Assembly (NCBI GenBank): GCA_016748015.1
Contig: JAAOMT010000553.1
Coordinates: 276,838 to 340,837, forward strand
Origin: Geosiphon pyriformis
Taxonomy: Eukaryota; Glomeromycota; Glomeromycetes; Archaeosporales; Geosiphonaceae
Direction of reading: 5' to 3'
DNA: 64,000 nucleotides
This document shows positions 47,369 through 60,400 of this stretch, piece after piece. Below the pieces are notes generated by a model. It searched no databases. It was not told where the DNA came from and saw only the letters and a program-made list of their open reading frames with translations. The position numbers were made by a program, and so were the translations under genes. Positions within the stretch are counted from its first letter, which is position 1, and each line of letters starts with the position of its first letter.

Positions 47369-47581
47369 ATGAAGACTATACATTTTTGTAAACTTTTTTT
47401 TCTGCTTCTCTTTTTTATCACATTTACGGGCATTCTTGCCTATCCAATTCAATCCCATCATTATCTTCATCATAATCGTCGTCGAAGTATATCAAATAAA
47501 GGCTTTATAAGGAGGAAAAATGGTCATTTCGTATTTTTAAACAAGTCAAAATGGCATCATATATCCACTGGAATTTTCTGA
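47369..47581 (+). CDS. Candidate small secreted basic protein (70 aa)
   Basis: A single frame from ATG 47369 to TGA 47581. Residues 1-24 form a textbook signal peptide: Lys2, a hydrophobic core (LFFLLLFFITFTGI) and a small-residue cleavage site at GILA/YP. The mature peptide is 46 aa, strongly basic and rich in His, Arg and Lys (HHYLHHNRRRS, IRRKNG, KSKWHH), with no Cys. No domain is recognised. It stands alone in a gene-poor repeat-rich region, a common setting for lineage-specific secreted effectors. The absence of an intron and the very short length leave some chance that it is fortuitous. Confidence 0.5.
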   Translation: MKTIHFCKLFFLLLFFITFTGILAYPIQSHHYLHHNRRRSISNKGFIRRKNGHFVFLNKSKWHHISTGIF

Positions 47582-50500
47582 TCGATGGTGAGGAAAATAA
47601 GTTGTGGGAGGTTTACTGGAGTTACAAACTATCAAATTCTATGAAAGATTATTAAAAGTTTTTTTCTATGATAAATATTGTAGGGACTGATTTTTTGTGA
47701 ACATTTAAAGTATTAGAGAATTTATTCTTAATATCATGATCTTATCAACTTTTCCCATACACGGAAACTTTTATCAAAGAGTTCTTATAATTACTGTTAT
47801 TTTATACTTGAAATACATCGAAAGGTATAAAATGATTTAAATAATTTTTAATAAGCATTCAAATAAAATAATTTTAGAAGTAAAATGTTGTACGATTTTA
47901 AGTTTGAAATTCCTACCTTTATTAAATTCATCTTAACTGGGACCTAAACTCAAAGTTTCTTATTAATATAAGAATCAAAGAAATTTTAAACACTTTACAT
48001 CATTCGCTTTCGATAATTTCAATATCTTACATATTTCAAATCTTGACGAATTAAATTTCTTGGGAATCAAACAAATCTCAGACATGATATAAATAGTCTC
48101 GATAACATCAAAGAGATCCAAATTTGCAAAATTTGATCCTTAAAGAACTTTCTAATTAAACTATTAAAAATTTTTTTTTTAACTCGATTATACTTTCAGG
48201 CTATGTTTTTAAATAACCATTTATAAAATTAAAATTTTTTGCAAATTTTGAAAAACATTGTAAAATAATTTAATGTTTTTAAAAGAATTTCCCAATGGTA
48301 TTATTAATTTTTATGTTTAAAATGGTATTTATGGCTGAAATTAACAATAATAACAACAATATCATGTTATTTTTAATTTAAAACGAGAATTAAAGTTTAA
48401 ACCCCTAATTAGTGCTAAAAAAAAAACTAAAATTAAGTAATATTTTTGAATTATTTACACTTTTAAGGTTTAGAAAATGGCCAATATAAATTTGTCATAA
48501 AATACTTGAAAAAATAAATACTTACAAAAAAAAACACTTTAATAAATTAAAAGGAAATTTTGTAACAAAATATTTTGACATATATTCTTTAGAAACTCTT
48601 GATAATGAAACAATATTAAATTTTTTCCTTACATAAAACTATTCTTACATTAGAAAATTTTACATTTCAATGTTAAATAAAGCAAAGAAAATTAAAAATT
48701 CAATCATGTTGTTTAAATATTAAAGCTAAGAAATAAGGCAAACTATTATATTTTTACTTTTATGAAAAAATGTTATTATTTAAAGTTGTTTTAATAAAAT
48801 ATTTTTTTGTTCCATGTATTAAATATATAAATTTTACAATTTTGTACTGTTTGTAAATTAATTACTATCAAAATAAATAAATAAATAAATAAATAAATTT
48901 TGAAATGTTAAATCGATGAAAATATCACACACACAATTGTCTTTTTTAATAAAATATCTAGTAAAAAACTTTATAACCTTTTTAACTCATAAAACTTTCT
49001 TAAACCAACATATTTAGTCTCAATATATTCTGAAAAAATTTTCATTTAATAAAAATTTCCTTTATCTCTTCAAAGCAATTGTCATACTCTCTTCACAAAA
49101 ATTCACAATTTCTTTTAAAAGAACTTATAATTTCATGAATAAAGCAAAATCTTATATACCTAATTTTTATTTCAAAAAAGAATATTTTGGAAAAAAAATT
49201 CTTATCTGCAAATACTTGATTATTGAGTGATATTCCATTTAAAAGTTTGAGATTGACTCTAAATATCTTTTTTTTTCACTTAAAAATTTCTAATTTAGTT
49301 ATGATTATGATGAAATGCTCTTGTTTTGGTAAACTGACATATTTTCTTTAAATACACAGATGGCAAACTGACCCCGAAAATTTTTCACGGTAAAAACATT
49401 CTTATAAATGATAATCAGCTTCAATGTTGTCCAGATACCGTTTATAATCGAATAAGAGATTTCAGAAAAATTTTAAAACCTGTTGGGATTACAATCCTAG
49501 CTCAGATTTTATATCATTGTAATCTTTTAAAATAAGTCTTTGCTTTTCTTTCATCAAATTACTTGTGTGCTTCGATCACTATTTAAAATTTGTTGCTCTG
49601 ATTTTTCAAATTAAAAATAACAATAATATTTTCCTTTGATTTTAGCGATTTTTCTATTAAGGATGAAGTTTTTTTTTTCTTTATTTCAATCCATTCATCA
49701 AACAGTAATTATTTTGGTTTACATGTTCAATATTTTGTAATTTCTTTTTCTTCAAAGACTTTCAATCCCTTCAAAGTGACTGTTGTTAATTAGCACCAAA
49801 AAATATATCCATCCAAATAACCAATCTTTCACCTTTCATATCCCATAAATGAAATTTTGAGTCCAATCTATAAATAAACTAGTTAAAAACTTTTGCCATT
49901 TGCTTAGAAAATAAAATTTGTTTCTTGTTATTCAATTCAAGTTCTTTTGATGAGTCAAAAGAGCAAAGATCAGAAAATTAATCTTTAATTTTGAAAACTT
50001 ATCTCGCACTATGAAAATTTTCAGAGTTAGAAAAATATTACAGAGAATATAACTTTTGCTTAGGCAACTCAAAACTGATTTTCGTTTTCAACGAACACCG
50101 GGCTTAATTCATATGCTGTTGTGATGATTGCAAATGCTGTATTACTTTCAGAAGTTACCTTTGTCAGCTAGGCATTCCAGTAAGTATCCAAAACATTTGG
50201 TGAAAAAACAACTAATCTCTAGCAAGTTGTTCTCGGGAAAGTCTCTGTGATCATTTGTGATATGTGGTTGATTTGCATTGGCGGCAGAGGTTGAGAAAAA
50301 GTTACAACGTTTTATCCTTGCCATGATCTGATTTAAAATAGTAAGTAATGAGTAGAAAGCATAACAAAGTTAAACCACAAGAGATAATAATAATGTCAAA
50401 AAAGAAACGAATCGGCAAAAAGGGAGTTGTCAAGCGTCACGAAAACACTAAGAAGTGGAAAGGTAAAACGGAAACCGTGAAAATGACGCAAGAAATAAGG

Positions 50501-50988
50501 GCCTAAAATTATGATACTCAAAGTTAATGTCCACTTTTTTTGAAATGAACACGAGTGAAAAAATATATGCTGATTTCTTTAACGTAATCTTCGCGCCGAT
50601 GATTGCCTTATTGAGGACAAAATGTGGTAAATGATTAATCATGGATAATGTAGCAAAAATTAAACAATGATAATGACCAAGATTTAATGATATGTGATTA
50701 ATCGAAGGCGGGATAGAATCAATGATTGTTGACGACATAATCATAAAGAAAATGACAACTGGAATTTGAACTCTGATTCTACATAAGATGGTGATATGAT
50801 GCTTTGTTAAAGAAATAAAAGAGTTTCTCATTTATACTTACGATAACAATCAACAAGATATTTCTATTTCTACACCTTTGGTTGAAGAAAAATCTTTTTC
50901 CCAACAAATATACTCTATTTATCCTTGAAAAGCCTAAAATTATTTCGAGAATTTTTTTAACCAACAAAAAATCACCTTGAAAAGAAAG
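47582..50988. other. AT-rich intergenic region upstream of HMG gene
   Basis: No supported gene. Contains an AAAT tract (about 48874-48898). From about 50090 composition becomes less AT-rich, and a 37-codon basic frame lies at 50393-50506, possibly in the HMG-gene leader. The minus-strand frame 50448-50831 has no coding character. Confidence 0.45.
50393..50506 (+). other. Short basic open frame, possible upstream ORF
   Basis: ATG to TAA, 37 codons: MSKKKRIGKKGVVKRHENTK and a further 17 residues. It is almost half Lys/Arg/His, unusually GC-balanced for its surroundings, and about 480 bp upstream of the HMG-box start. It could be a uORF in a long 5' leader, a tiny basic protein, or chance. No family is recognised. 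Confidence 0.25.
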
Positions 50989-53436
50989 ATGGTTTTCAAA
51001 CCTGTCTTATCATCAGCAACTATCTCGGGAGGAACAACAAATCATGTGACGACAACACAAAATACTCAAGCTGCACATTTACCAACAGTTTCAACGGCCA
51101 TGTTAATGTCACCTAATGCGACACCTCTAAAGTCTACACCATCTTCTTCATCTTTTACTCCCCCGAATGCAACACAACAAACACCAATAACTGTAAATGC
51201 AACAACTCAAAAGGATCAAAAAGAACAAAAAGTAATTGATGGTGCCGTTAAAAAGATTCCTACGCCCAGGAAACGTAAGACCCCTACAAAGGCAAAGGCA
51301 AAGGCATCAAAAATATCAACGGTTGCAACAGATGGCACAACAGCTAATGAGTCAAAACCACCAACATCAAGAGGCAAAAGAGGCAATGCAAAAAATGCAA
51401 AAAATAATTTAAATCATGAGGAAATTAATGGAATAGATTATAAACAATCACATACTAGTCAAGTTACTCCAAAAAATACCGTTACTGATATTATGACTCC
51501 AAATGAAGATTATGATCAACCTGAAATAGTGAATTCACCGGGACAGCAAGGTCCAAATCCAGATAATTCACGAAAGAGAAAAAGCGCTTCAACCGGTCAA
51601 AGTTCCGCTCCTGAACAATCTCTCCCTGAAACCGTTCCTCTTACAATTACAGAAAAAAAAGCCAAGCGCCCAAAAAAGATAAAAGATCCGAATGCCCCCA
51701 AAAGACCAATGAATTCTTATATGGAGTTTTGTCGTGCCAAGAGGTAAATCTTTTACCAAAGTCAGAAATATTGAGAAAAAGAAATTTTCCTCTTACATGA
51801 TAAACTTAGACCGGAAATTCGCAAAGAAAACCCAGACCTTAAATATGTCGATATTGGAAAAATTCTTAGTGAAATGTGGCGAAAAATGTCAGATTCAGAG
51901 AAAGAGGTAAATTTTATCATTGATACATTTTTGATGATTTTATATTTGTTCTGCCAATCTGAATATTTTTAAATTTGGCTCTAAATCTATTTCAATGAAA
52001 AGCCCTATCACGAAGCAGTACGTATTTCCAAAGAACGATACGCTGAGCAGTGCAAGGCTTATCAAGCGGTATTTATTTTGGATACCCCGGAGTTATTATA
52101 TGGTGTAATTTTTGCAACCATATTTATTAAGATTTTTTCCTTTTTATGTATTTAACAGAGTCAAGTTACTGCTACCACTGATGAAACGCCACAATTAGCT
52201 TCCATACCCTTTGCTAAATCGCAAGAATCAGAAGCAATAGTTCTTCCCCACATTCAAAATATGATCACTTGTGAGCAACAAAATTTCAACCCACTCGTAC
52301 AACAGATCAGCATCTCTCAAAGCAACAACTCGATCTTAACATCCCCAATCAAATCGAGAATCGAATCAAATTTGGATGACGAAAGCTTTCCCTTTTCACA
52401 ATCCCCTCCTACTCAATATGCCACCTCGCCCAATACAATTTCTAATATTCCGATAATGCCTATGTCAACATATCCCAATTCGTTGGTTCGCCCTGCGGAA
52501 ACTTTTCTTAGTAATAGTGGTTATGATATGAACAGGGAATTTGAGAAAGATTTCGCCGAGATGGATCAAATGGATGACCAAAATTTTAAAACTACAAATG
52601 AGGAAATCAACAAGGTCAATCTTACTCGGGAGGAATTAAAAAAGGATGAATTAATAAATCCTGATTTAATTAATGTCCATCAACCAGTCGAAAGTAAGGG
52701 ATCTCCGGATTTCAAATATCAAGACTCTTTTGAAAGCCCTACGCCTATGTTTGAAAACTCGACCAACCATCCGAAAGAGCCCAGGTTTCCGGTAAAGGAA
52801 GAACCTCTTAGTCCACTTCTTTGCCAGCCATATTGTCCCCCATCAGCTGTTGGTACGAATGAGTTTTTTCTTAAAAAAGGAAAAAGCAAAAGTGATATTG
52901 AAAATTATTTATCAGGTTCATCAAAAGAAGAAATACCACCTGAGCAAAACTGCGAAACGACAGCATTACGCTCAGCCCATTCTGCTCCTCATCTCCTTCA
53001 ACCAATGCGAACCACTTTGAAGCATATGAATTCAAATGAGATTTACGCAATCAATCAATCTTCTGTAATAGATCAAAAGCCGACTGAAAACTTAATTTCC
53101 CATCAACAATTAATTTCAGAACGAATGATGATAACACCACAAGAGTTCGAGCACCAACAAGCAATGCGCCGACAAAAAAGAGAGGCTCAATCGCAAACCA
53201 TTCTAGACCAGATCAATTATCAAACTCAAATTGGTTCAATGCCACCTCAAACAGTTCAGACAATGCCACAATCTCAATGGACCATTCCTCAAAACACGAT
53301 GTCTAATCAAAATCAAAATCAAGGAGTTTCTCAACAAATTCAACAATTTGTATCACCTGGTCAATCCCAATCTATATATAATCAACAAATGTTAAATTCA
53401 AACGAGGGAGAATGGGAGATTCCAAGAGGATTTTAA
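50989..53436 (+). CDS. HMG-box transcription factor, four exons
   Basis: Exons: 50989-51743, 51810-51906, 52003-52068, 52159-53436, GT-AG, 731 aa. The Thr/Ser/Ala-rich N-terminus has Lys/Arg-rich, AT-hook-like patches (RKRKTPTKAKAKAS; SRGKRG). A single HMG box spans about 232-306 and is assembled from the first three exons: KDPNAPKRPMNSYMEF, RPEIRKENPDL, DIGKILSEMWRKMS, then YHEAVRISKERYAEQ. The long Gln/Ser/Pro/Asn-rich C-terminus (about 310-731) has the composition of a transactivation domain. It is a nuclear DNA-binding protein. The box resembles the MATA-HMG/Ste11-type group expanded in these fungi, but that assignment is an inference. The nominal frame extends upstream to a TTG; the first true ATG (MVFKPVL) is used. 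Confidence 0.88.
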
Positions 53437-54500
53437 AATCTCCTTTCTTCAATTAGATAGATTCAAAAGCTAATACATTAATGGGTCGGGTAAAAACTAG
53501 ATGTTCAATATTTAATTTATCAAGTAAAAAATGTATAATAATTTTAAAAGAAGTTTCAATGAGCATCTAATATGTACTTTACATGTACATAAGGGTAGGT
53601 AGTGTAGAACTAATTTATTAAAAATTAGGTTGGCGATGAAATAAAAAAAATTGAGTTTGAGCTCGGTTCAGAAAACGCTGATTAAAAATTTTTTTAAAAT
53701 ATTTATTATTTCGAAAAGCTTTCATCTTAGCTTTTCTTCAAGTCTTGGAAAATTCACGAAAATCTTTATATAATGCCTGGAAAAGAGAGGAAAATTTTCC
53801 ATTGTAAAATTTTTATTTAGTTTTTGGAATGAAATTCTCATTATTTCTCAGTTCTAGCATACAGTATATTGGATCAAATAGGTGAGTAATATATTACTCT
53901 GTATCAAAAAAACCAAGACTCAATTTTAACATTTGATAAAGTTATTATTAAGAAAAATAAGTTAAATTTTGGAAATTTTTGATAGATAAAAAATCAGGTT
54001 AACTGTTTTTTTAAACAATCAGAGCCACGAATATTAAAATATCTATACCAGAAGTTTTTATTTAAAAATTAAATTTTTTTTAAAATAAAATAAAACATAC
54101 TTATAAAAGCTTTGATTCATAATTCATTTACAAATGACTGTATATTTTTCTTTAATATCTTAAAAATTCTCCATTTTATTGTACCAAATAATGAACAATA
54201 TATATTTTAATTTAATATATATACATATTATACACAAGAATATTCGATTTTTCAAAAAAATAAATAATATTTTTATTTTTAAACTTTTTTATTTATTTAT
54301 TTATTTATTTATTCGAAAAAAATGTATTTGCTAACGTTTTTTTTTTTAATAATTTAATCGTGTATTGTGATTAAAGCTTTTATAATATAAATGAATGTAA
54401 AAATCAAGGAACAAATTAAAATTAATAATAAATATATAATAAGTATTTGTAAAAAGAAAAATATATATATGACTTGTGTGCAGATAATTTTTGGGTTTTG

Positions 54501-54556
<56 letters not shown>

Positions 54557-54572
54557 AAGAATTTTATTAAGG
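53437..54572. other. AT-rich intergenic region with ATT microsatellite
   Basis: 3' region of the HMG gene and AT-rich DNA without a coding frame. An ATT tract (about 54502-54555) lies immediately left of the Tigger insertion. Confidence 0.5.
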
Positions 54573-54574
54573 TA

Positions 54575-56840
54575 CAGTCAGACCTCCACAAAAGAACCCT
54601 CGATAAAAGGACAACCTCTTACAAAGAACAATTTTTTATAGAATCAATTGATTAATTAACAATTTTCCCTTTATATAAGAACAATCTATAAAGGAACAAG
54701 AACATAATTTTATCAAATATTTATTCGAAATTTACCTTCATATAAGAACAAATATCATGTGCTAGATGTTTAATTGGTAATTGGGAAAAGAGTTAGAACG
54801 TATTGAATTGAATTTATCCTAACTTTCTTTTAAATCGATTTACATTGGACTTACTCTTTTTAATCTTGTCTGTTTTCACATACAGCCACTTAGCCTTTAT
54901 TGTATTCCAATTCAGGCTTGCTAAAACCAAATCTAATATTATTATTATAGGCACATTTTCTAACAGACTTGCTAAATTATGACAATGTCAGAATTTTTAT
55001 TTAAAAAACAAAAATGAGCAGTAGTTAATGATGCTCTTCATAAAGAAATTTGTCAATATTTCAAAAATCACTATGGCACGAAACATGATGATATTGTAGC
55101 TTACTTCAATCATAAATATCCAGAACTTCATATTTCTTGTCCAACTGTCTCCAAGATAATCAAAGAGCATGCAAAGTGGTTGAATATTGAAATTGATGAA
55201 ATCTCAGAAAGATCTATTCGACACAAAAGCGTTAAATTTCCATTATTAGACCAAGCTTTAAGTTATTGGGTAGAACAAGTAACTGCAGCCACTATTGAAT
55301 TCAATGATCAATTAATTAAAAAGAAAGGAAAAAAATTTGCCAAACTTCTTGGTATACACGAAAATGAAATACAATTCTCAAATGGATGGGTTCAGAAATT
55401 CAAAAAATGAAACCAGTTACGTGTTTACCAATTTCATGGTGAAGCAGGAAGTGTATCAACTGAAAGTTTACCAGAAGAACGAAGAAAATTAAAAACCATT
55501 ATATCCGAATTTGATCCTGCTGACATATATAATGCTGATGAAACAGGATTATTTTTTCGTATGGAACCAAATCAAACACTTGCAAAACGTCGAAATGCAG
55601 GAAAAAAATTGGTATATTATATTTACCAATTGTTATCGTTATATCTTATTGTTATATTAAATTAATTGGGTTTTTTATAGGATAAATCTCGGATTACAAT
55701 TCTTCTTGCTACAAATTCAACTGGATCTCACAAATTGCAACCTTTAGTAATTGGACATGCAAAAAATCCAAGATGCTTCAAAGGAATTAATACTTCCATC
55801 TACCTGTGCTTTACAAATTCAATTCCAAAGCATGGATGTGCTCAGATATATGGAAAGCATGACTTAAATATATAAATAAAGGCTTTTGAATTCAAAATCA
55901 GCATATATTACTTTTCATTGATAATGAAATTTCTCATTATACTCAAATCGGGAAAGATTCATTCCAATTAACCAATATTACTTTGCACTATTTTCCTTCA
56001 AATACTATATCATATCTTCAACCAATGGATGCTGGCATTATCAAATCTTTCAAAGGCAAATATAAGCACTTATATTATCAACATATTTTACATCAATTTG
56101 AACAAAAAATTAATATTGAACAGTTAAGTAATATAATATATACAGTATTATTATCATTATATATTATATAATTTTATCTAATATTAATTTATTTTTTAAA
56201 AATAAATTAAACATAAAACAAGCAATTAATTATGTTGTTCAATCATGGTTTCAAGTAACACCTATTACAATTCAAAACTGTTGGCAAAAAACGGATATTC
56301 TTTTTTATAATCAAGAATTAGAAATTCAAGAATCCGAAACATCAATTGCTATGGATATATTCAACAATTTACCATCAAATGCAAAACAATTGGTCAAAAA
56401 TCTCGAAGATTATACTGTAGCAGTTGATGAATTATTGGCAACTGAAAATATTCTTGATGATAATGAAATTGTAGATATGGTTTTAGCAGATGCTCAAATT
56501 GAAACCAATACAATTAATGACTCAGAAGAAGAATGAAAAGAATCTCCATCTGCTATAATTACAATTACAGAAGCATATGAAGCATTAAAAAAGGTGATTA
56601 AATTTGAAGAACAATTAGCAGAAGTAAATTTTAGTATAGAAAACCAAAATTTACTTAGAAAAAAATTATATGAATACGAAAAAATGAAAATTCTAAAAAA
56701 CAGGTAAAAATTAATCAATATTTTAATAATAATAATTTTGATTTAATAAATAAATATAGTTTATTTGATAATATTATAAAACTCTAAAATGGAACATAAT
56801 TTGCATGTCCCAACTGTGTTCTTTTATAGAGGTCTGACTG
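54575..56840 (+). mobile_element. Tigger/pogo (Tc1-mariner superfamily) DNA transposon, full length, inactive
   Basis: Terminal inverted repeats begin CAGTCAGACCTCCACAAAAG on the left (54575) and CAGTCAGACCTCTATAAAAG on the right, read inward from 56840, so 18 of the first 20 bases match. TA dinucleotides flank both ends (54573-54574, 56841-56842), the expected target duplication. Inside is one plus-strand transposase with CENP-B-like HTH and DDE domains. Length is 2266 bp, in the family range. Confidence 0.92.
54985..56706 (+). pseudogene. Tigger transposase, disrupted
   Basis: Starts at ATG 54985. A CENP-B/Tc5-type HTH lies at about 55018-55405 (KEICQYF, CPTVSKIIKE, FSNGWVQKFKK). The DDE domain follows: YNADETGLFF (first Asp, about 55535), FIDNEISH (second, about 55920), QPMDAGIIKSFK (third, about 56030). 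An apparent 69-nt intron lies at 55612-55680 and a second near 56120-56205. Damage: TGA at 55015, 55408, 55860, 55887 and 56534, plus one frameshift near 55797. The family cuts and pastes at TA sites; this copy cannot make transposase but its ends could still be mobilised in trans. Confidence 0.88.
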
Positions 56841-56842
56841 TA

Positions 56843-58444
56843 CACACATATATTTTATATTTTTGAAAATTAAAAAAAAAACTATTTGTATTAAAAAAAA
56901 TAACAAAGATACTTTATTGTTATTAATTATAAAAATGAAAAAAAAAATTTCGAGTAAAAATTGGAATAACCAAAAAAAAAAGAAGTAAAAATTTAAAGAA
57001 ATAATTTTTTTTATAATATTAATTACAATTAGTTTATTCAATGTTATTTTTAACACAGGATTTTGATAAATAAATAAATAAATAAAAACCTTAAAAAGGT
57101 TTAAACACTTTACATCTAATTAAAATAAGATATTTAATTAAAACTGGTTATAAAAACTAGTTTTTATTTATTATCAAGCAGAAAAAATTAAAAGAGATAT
57201 TTCCTTAATATATTTAAAAAAAAAATTTTTTTATTAAAATGATAATTAATAAATTAAAAAAAAACTTGATTTACTTTAAAATAAAAATATTTTATTATAG
57301 TTTTAACTAAAAAAAAGATTATGAGGCTTAAAAGTAAGCGAGAATAAAATATAATAAATTGATCAATGAATAAAATATATATTTTAACATTATTAAAATG
57401 AAGGAATAAAAATATAGTTTAAATTTTTTAATATAAAAAAAGTTATCTAAATTTATTCACTATAAAAACATCAATTAATTTAATGAGAGATGAACGATCA
57501 CAATTATATCTATGAATATTTGTCTAAATATGATAGATAGTAAGAGAAATAAGTATTATACAAGATAATAAACTTATTAATTAATTATAGATATATTTCT
57601 TACATTCAGGCAAATTGACTAATTCTTTTATAAATTCAGTATTTTGATTTTTTATGTTGTATATAAATAAGTAGTAATTGGATAACACTTATTTAAAATA
57701 TAACATATAAATTTTTATTTAAGATTTTAATAATAATAATTTTTTTTAAGAACAGAAAAACTTTAAAATTAAAATTGGCAATTTTAAAAATATTATGTTT
57801 CAAAATAATTTCGATTTTTTTAAATCGTACTTTATACTTTTTTTATTAAAATTAATATACATATAAAGATAATATTAAACTTATTTTTAAATACTAATAA
57901 TACAATTAAACAGAAATCAATAATAAAATTTATAATGAAATGTTGCAAAATAGTGATAAACTGTTTAAAAAAGTATATTTACATTTGTCTTATGGGGAAA
58001 TATTTGACATTCTACTCATTGGTTTGATAAATCAGAGATCATATGAGCTTTAGTTGTTAGGTTTATTCTCTTGCAGTAACCTACAGTTAGACAATATCTT
58101 ATATAATCGGGAATTTAAAACATCAGGCTAAGTGAATATTGTTTTTTAGGTGTGAAAGAATACTTTATAAAAATTGATATTGAATGAATGAATTTAATAT
58201 TATTATTATTATTATAATTTGAAATTAAAGGTTATCTAAAATATATACTGATGAAAAATAGCATAATCATAAAATTCAATATTCTAAAATTTTTTATTAC
58301 CTTTAGGCAAATAAATTAATTCTTTTGAAAAGTAAAGTAAATTAAAGTAAATTGTTAATATACTGTATAATAATTTAAATCAATCAATATAACAATAGAT
58401 AAACTAACATTTAGAAAAATCAACCATCTGTGCAATTAAAAGAC
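56843..58444. other. AT-rich downstream flank of kinase E with extra microexon copies
   Basis: Contains two further degenerate copies of the 21-nt kinase microexon on the minus strand (about 57612-57632 and about 58302-58322) and the block at about 58010-58090 shared with about 41700-41780. No other gene is seen. Confidence 0.5.
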
Positions 58445-60181
58445 TTATAAACTGCTCCTGGATGAATGCTTTGTTGTTGTTGTCGCGAGATTTGCTATCT
58501 CATCACGTTTCTTAGTTTTTTTAAGGAATCGAAAATATTTTGAAAATCTTCCTAAAGGGTTTGTGGTCGAGTCGGTCTTTAACATTTCTTTTATGAATTC
58601 ATCTAAATATAAGTAAAGGAAATAAGTCTTATAAAAGAGAATAAAGATGAATAATAGATATTATTTCTTACCTTGAGGCAAATATACTAATTCTTTTAGA
58701 AAACAAATTAATGTAAAATTTTAATATATATTAAGATATATTAATCTAAATTAAATAAACAAACCTTTTGAAAAATCAACCATCTGTGCAGTTAAAAGAC
58801 GACTTGTATAAACTGCTCCTGGATGAATGCTCGTTGTTATTATTGTTTCCGAGCCGTTCTTTTCCATTTCTTTTATGCATTTATATGATTCTAAAAACTG
58901 TGCGATTTCAGGACTTAGAGTTTTAGACTCTTTGGTATATTTTAAATACATCGCCCAAAGTTTCCTCAACTTCTTGTAAACATCCCAAGCAGTAGGACGA
59001 TTCTCAGGATTAACATCCCAACATTTTACAATTATTTCAGCAATTGAAGATGGAATAAGTGGGGAGGTAATCTTAGGTCTTTGACCATTTAAAATATCCA
59101 TGATAAGAAAATGGTCATGAGAACGATTATGAAAAGGAGGCTTTCCTGTTGCTAATTCCCATAATAACATGCTAAAACTATAAATATCGCCAGCTGTTGT
59201 AAACGTTTCTCCTCTTAAAACTTCTGGTGGAATGTATGGAATCACTCCATATATCTTTTTTTCCTCTGTTGTTGTTACTTCATTGTTTACTGGTTGACAT
59301 AATCCGAGGTCTCCAATTTCAACTATATTTTCATAATATTGTAGAATATTGCCCGAGTGTAGGTCACGATGAACCATACCAGAATAATGAATTTGTGAAA
59401 GTCCTTCAGCTATATCAGACGCGATCCCTAATTTATCTTCCCAACTCGTAGAGTGAAAATTTTTCGACAAATATTTTCGCATGTCTCCCTCTTCGGCAAA
59501 CGCCATTACAATTCCATACTCGAGTGTTTCAGCGTTATGCGTAATTCCATAGTTTAAAGAGATACTACCTAAATTGCCACCCTTAATTGTCATAGCTCTT
59601 TGAATATTTAACTATCAACATAGTGTAAAAAAGTAAATAAATAATATAAATGAATAGACGATAATATACAGTAAATAAATAATAGTTAAACATGAATTAA
59701 AGATAAATAAAATTAAAAATAATAATTTGTTTACCTCTTTAAACACGTCCGAACGGTTCGTTGACATAATTTTTATTGCTACTTCCTCTGGTCTTCGCCT
59801 TTTATATTCCATTGAACCATTATGTTTTATGCTCCACTCATCAATTAATCCATCAATTAGTGTTGCTTTATAAATTATACCGAACCCTCCTCTAGCAATT
59901 TCGTTGATATTCGACAAACACTCCCATGGAATCCATTGATAGTAATTCGAGTTGTCGACACAATTACCATTAGGCTTAGGTGGAATATAGATTGGATTCT
60001 TAATTATTTCATCAACTAATTTATTGCCGCTTGAGAAGTCACGGTAAAGTTTTTCAAAAAATAGGAAATGGCATAAACTACAAAAATTATTAGAGTTTTC
60101 TTTAATACTCTTTTGACAGTATGAACACCTGTTGCAATCATGAGCATGTGGACGATGTCTTTTAATTTCTTTGTTTTCCAT
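58445..60181 (-). CDS. Cys-motif TKL-like protein kinase, copy E
   Basis: Minus-strand exons: 60181-59735, 59611-58765, 58692-58672 (21 nt) and probably 58602-58445, about 490 aa. CNRC-x2-C and CSLC pairs precede ARGGFGIIYKA, VAIK, HRDLHSGN, IGDLGLCQP, IPPEVLRGETF and WELATGKPPF, so the catalytic set is intact. The tail has an insert (WAMYLKYTKESKTLSPEIAQ) absent from copies A and B. The normal 14-nt terminal exon is not seen. Instead the microexon splices in frame into a duplicated, frameshifted piece of kinase C-terminus ending HSSRSSL. If the last introns are not removed, the protein stops earlier at SKGLFI (58751). First two exons are secure; the end is uncertain. Confidence 0.82.
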
Positions 60182-60400
60182 GATGTGGATAAGTGCGGAT
60201 AAAGTAAAAATGTGAATAGATTATAATTCGAAGAGGGGTTTTTTAAAGTTTCTATTAATTGTACATTTAAAAAGTAAATTTTTAAAGGCAGAGTCCCTAT
60301 TTATGCTGTTTCTCTATGTTAACAAGTTTAACCATGTATATAAATTTAGTGCTATAATACATAGAGGCACCAAACAAAATTCCCATCTCGTTGCCTAAAC
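60182..60400 (-). promoter_or_regulatory. Kinase-family promoter block (copy E)
   Basis: On the minus strand: TTTGGTGCCTCTATGTATTATAGC (60377-60350), GAGAAACAGCATAAATAGGG, the TACTTTTTAAA-type stretch and a TATAATCTATTCACA segment before the start, in the order found at 34385-34632. Confidence 0.62.

Noticed and set aside
50448-50831. 127-codon minus-strand frame upstream of the HMG gene
   Set aside because: No recognisable motif, no consistent codon bias, and it overlaps the probable HMG 5' leader.
56784-57056. 90-codon minus-strand frame at the right end of the Tigger element
   Set aside because: Phe/Ile/Lys-rich, begins inside the TIR, no motif.
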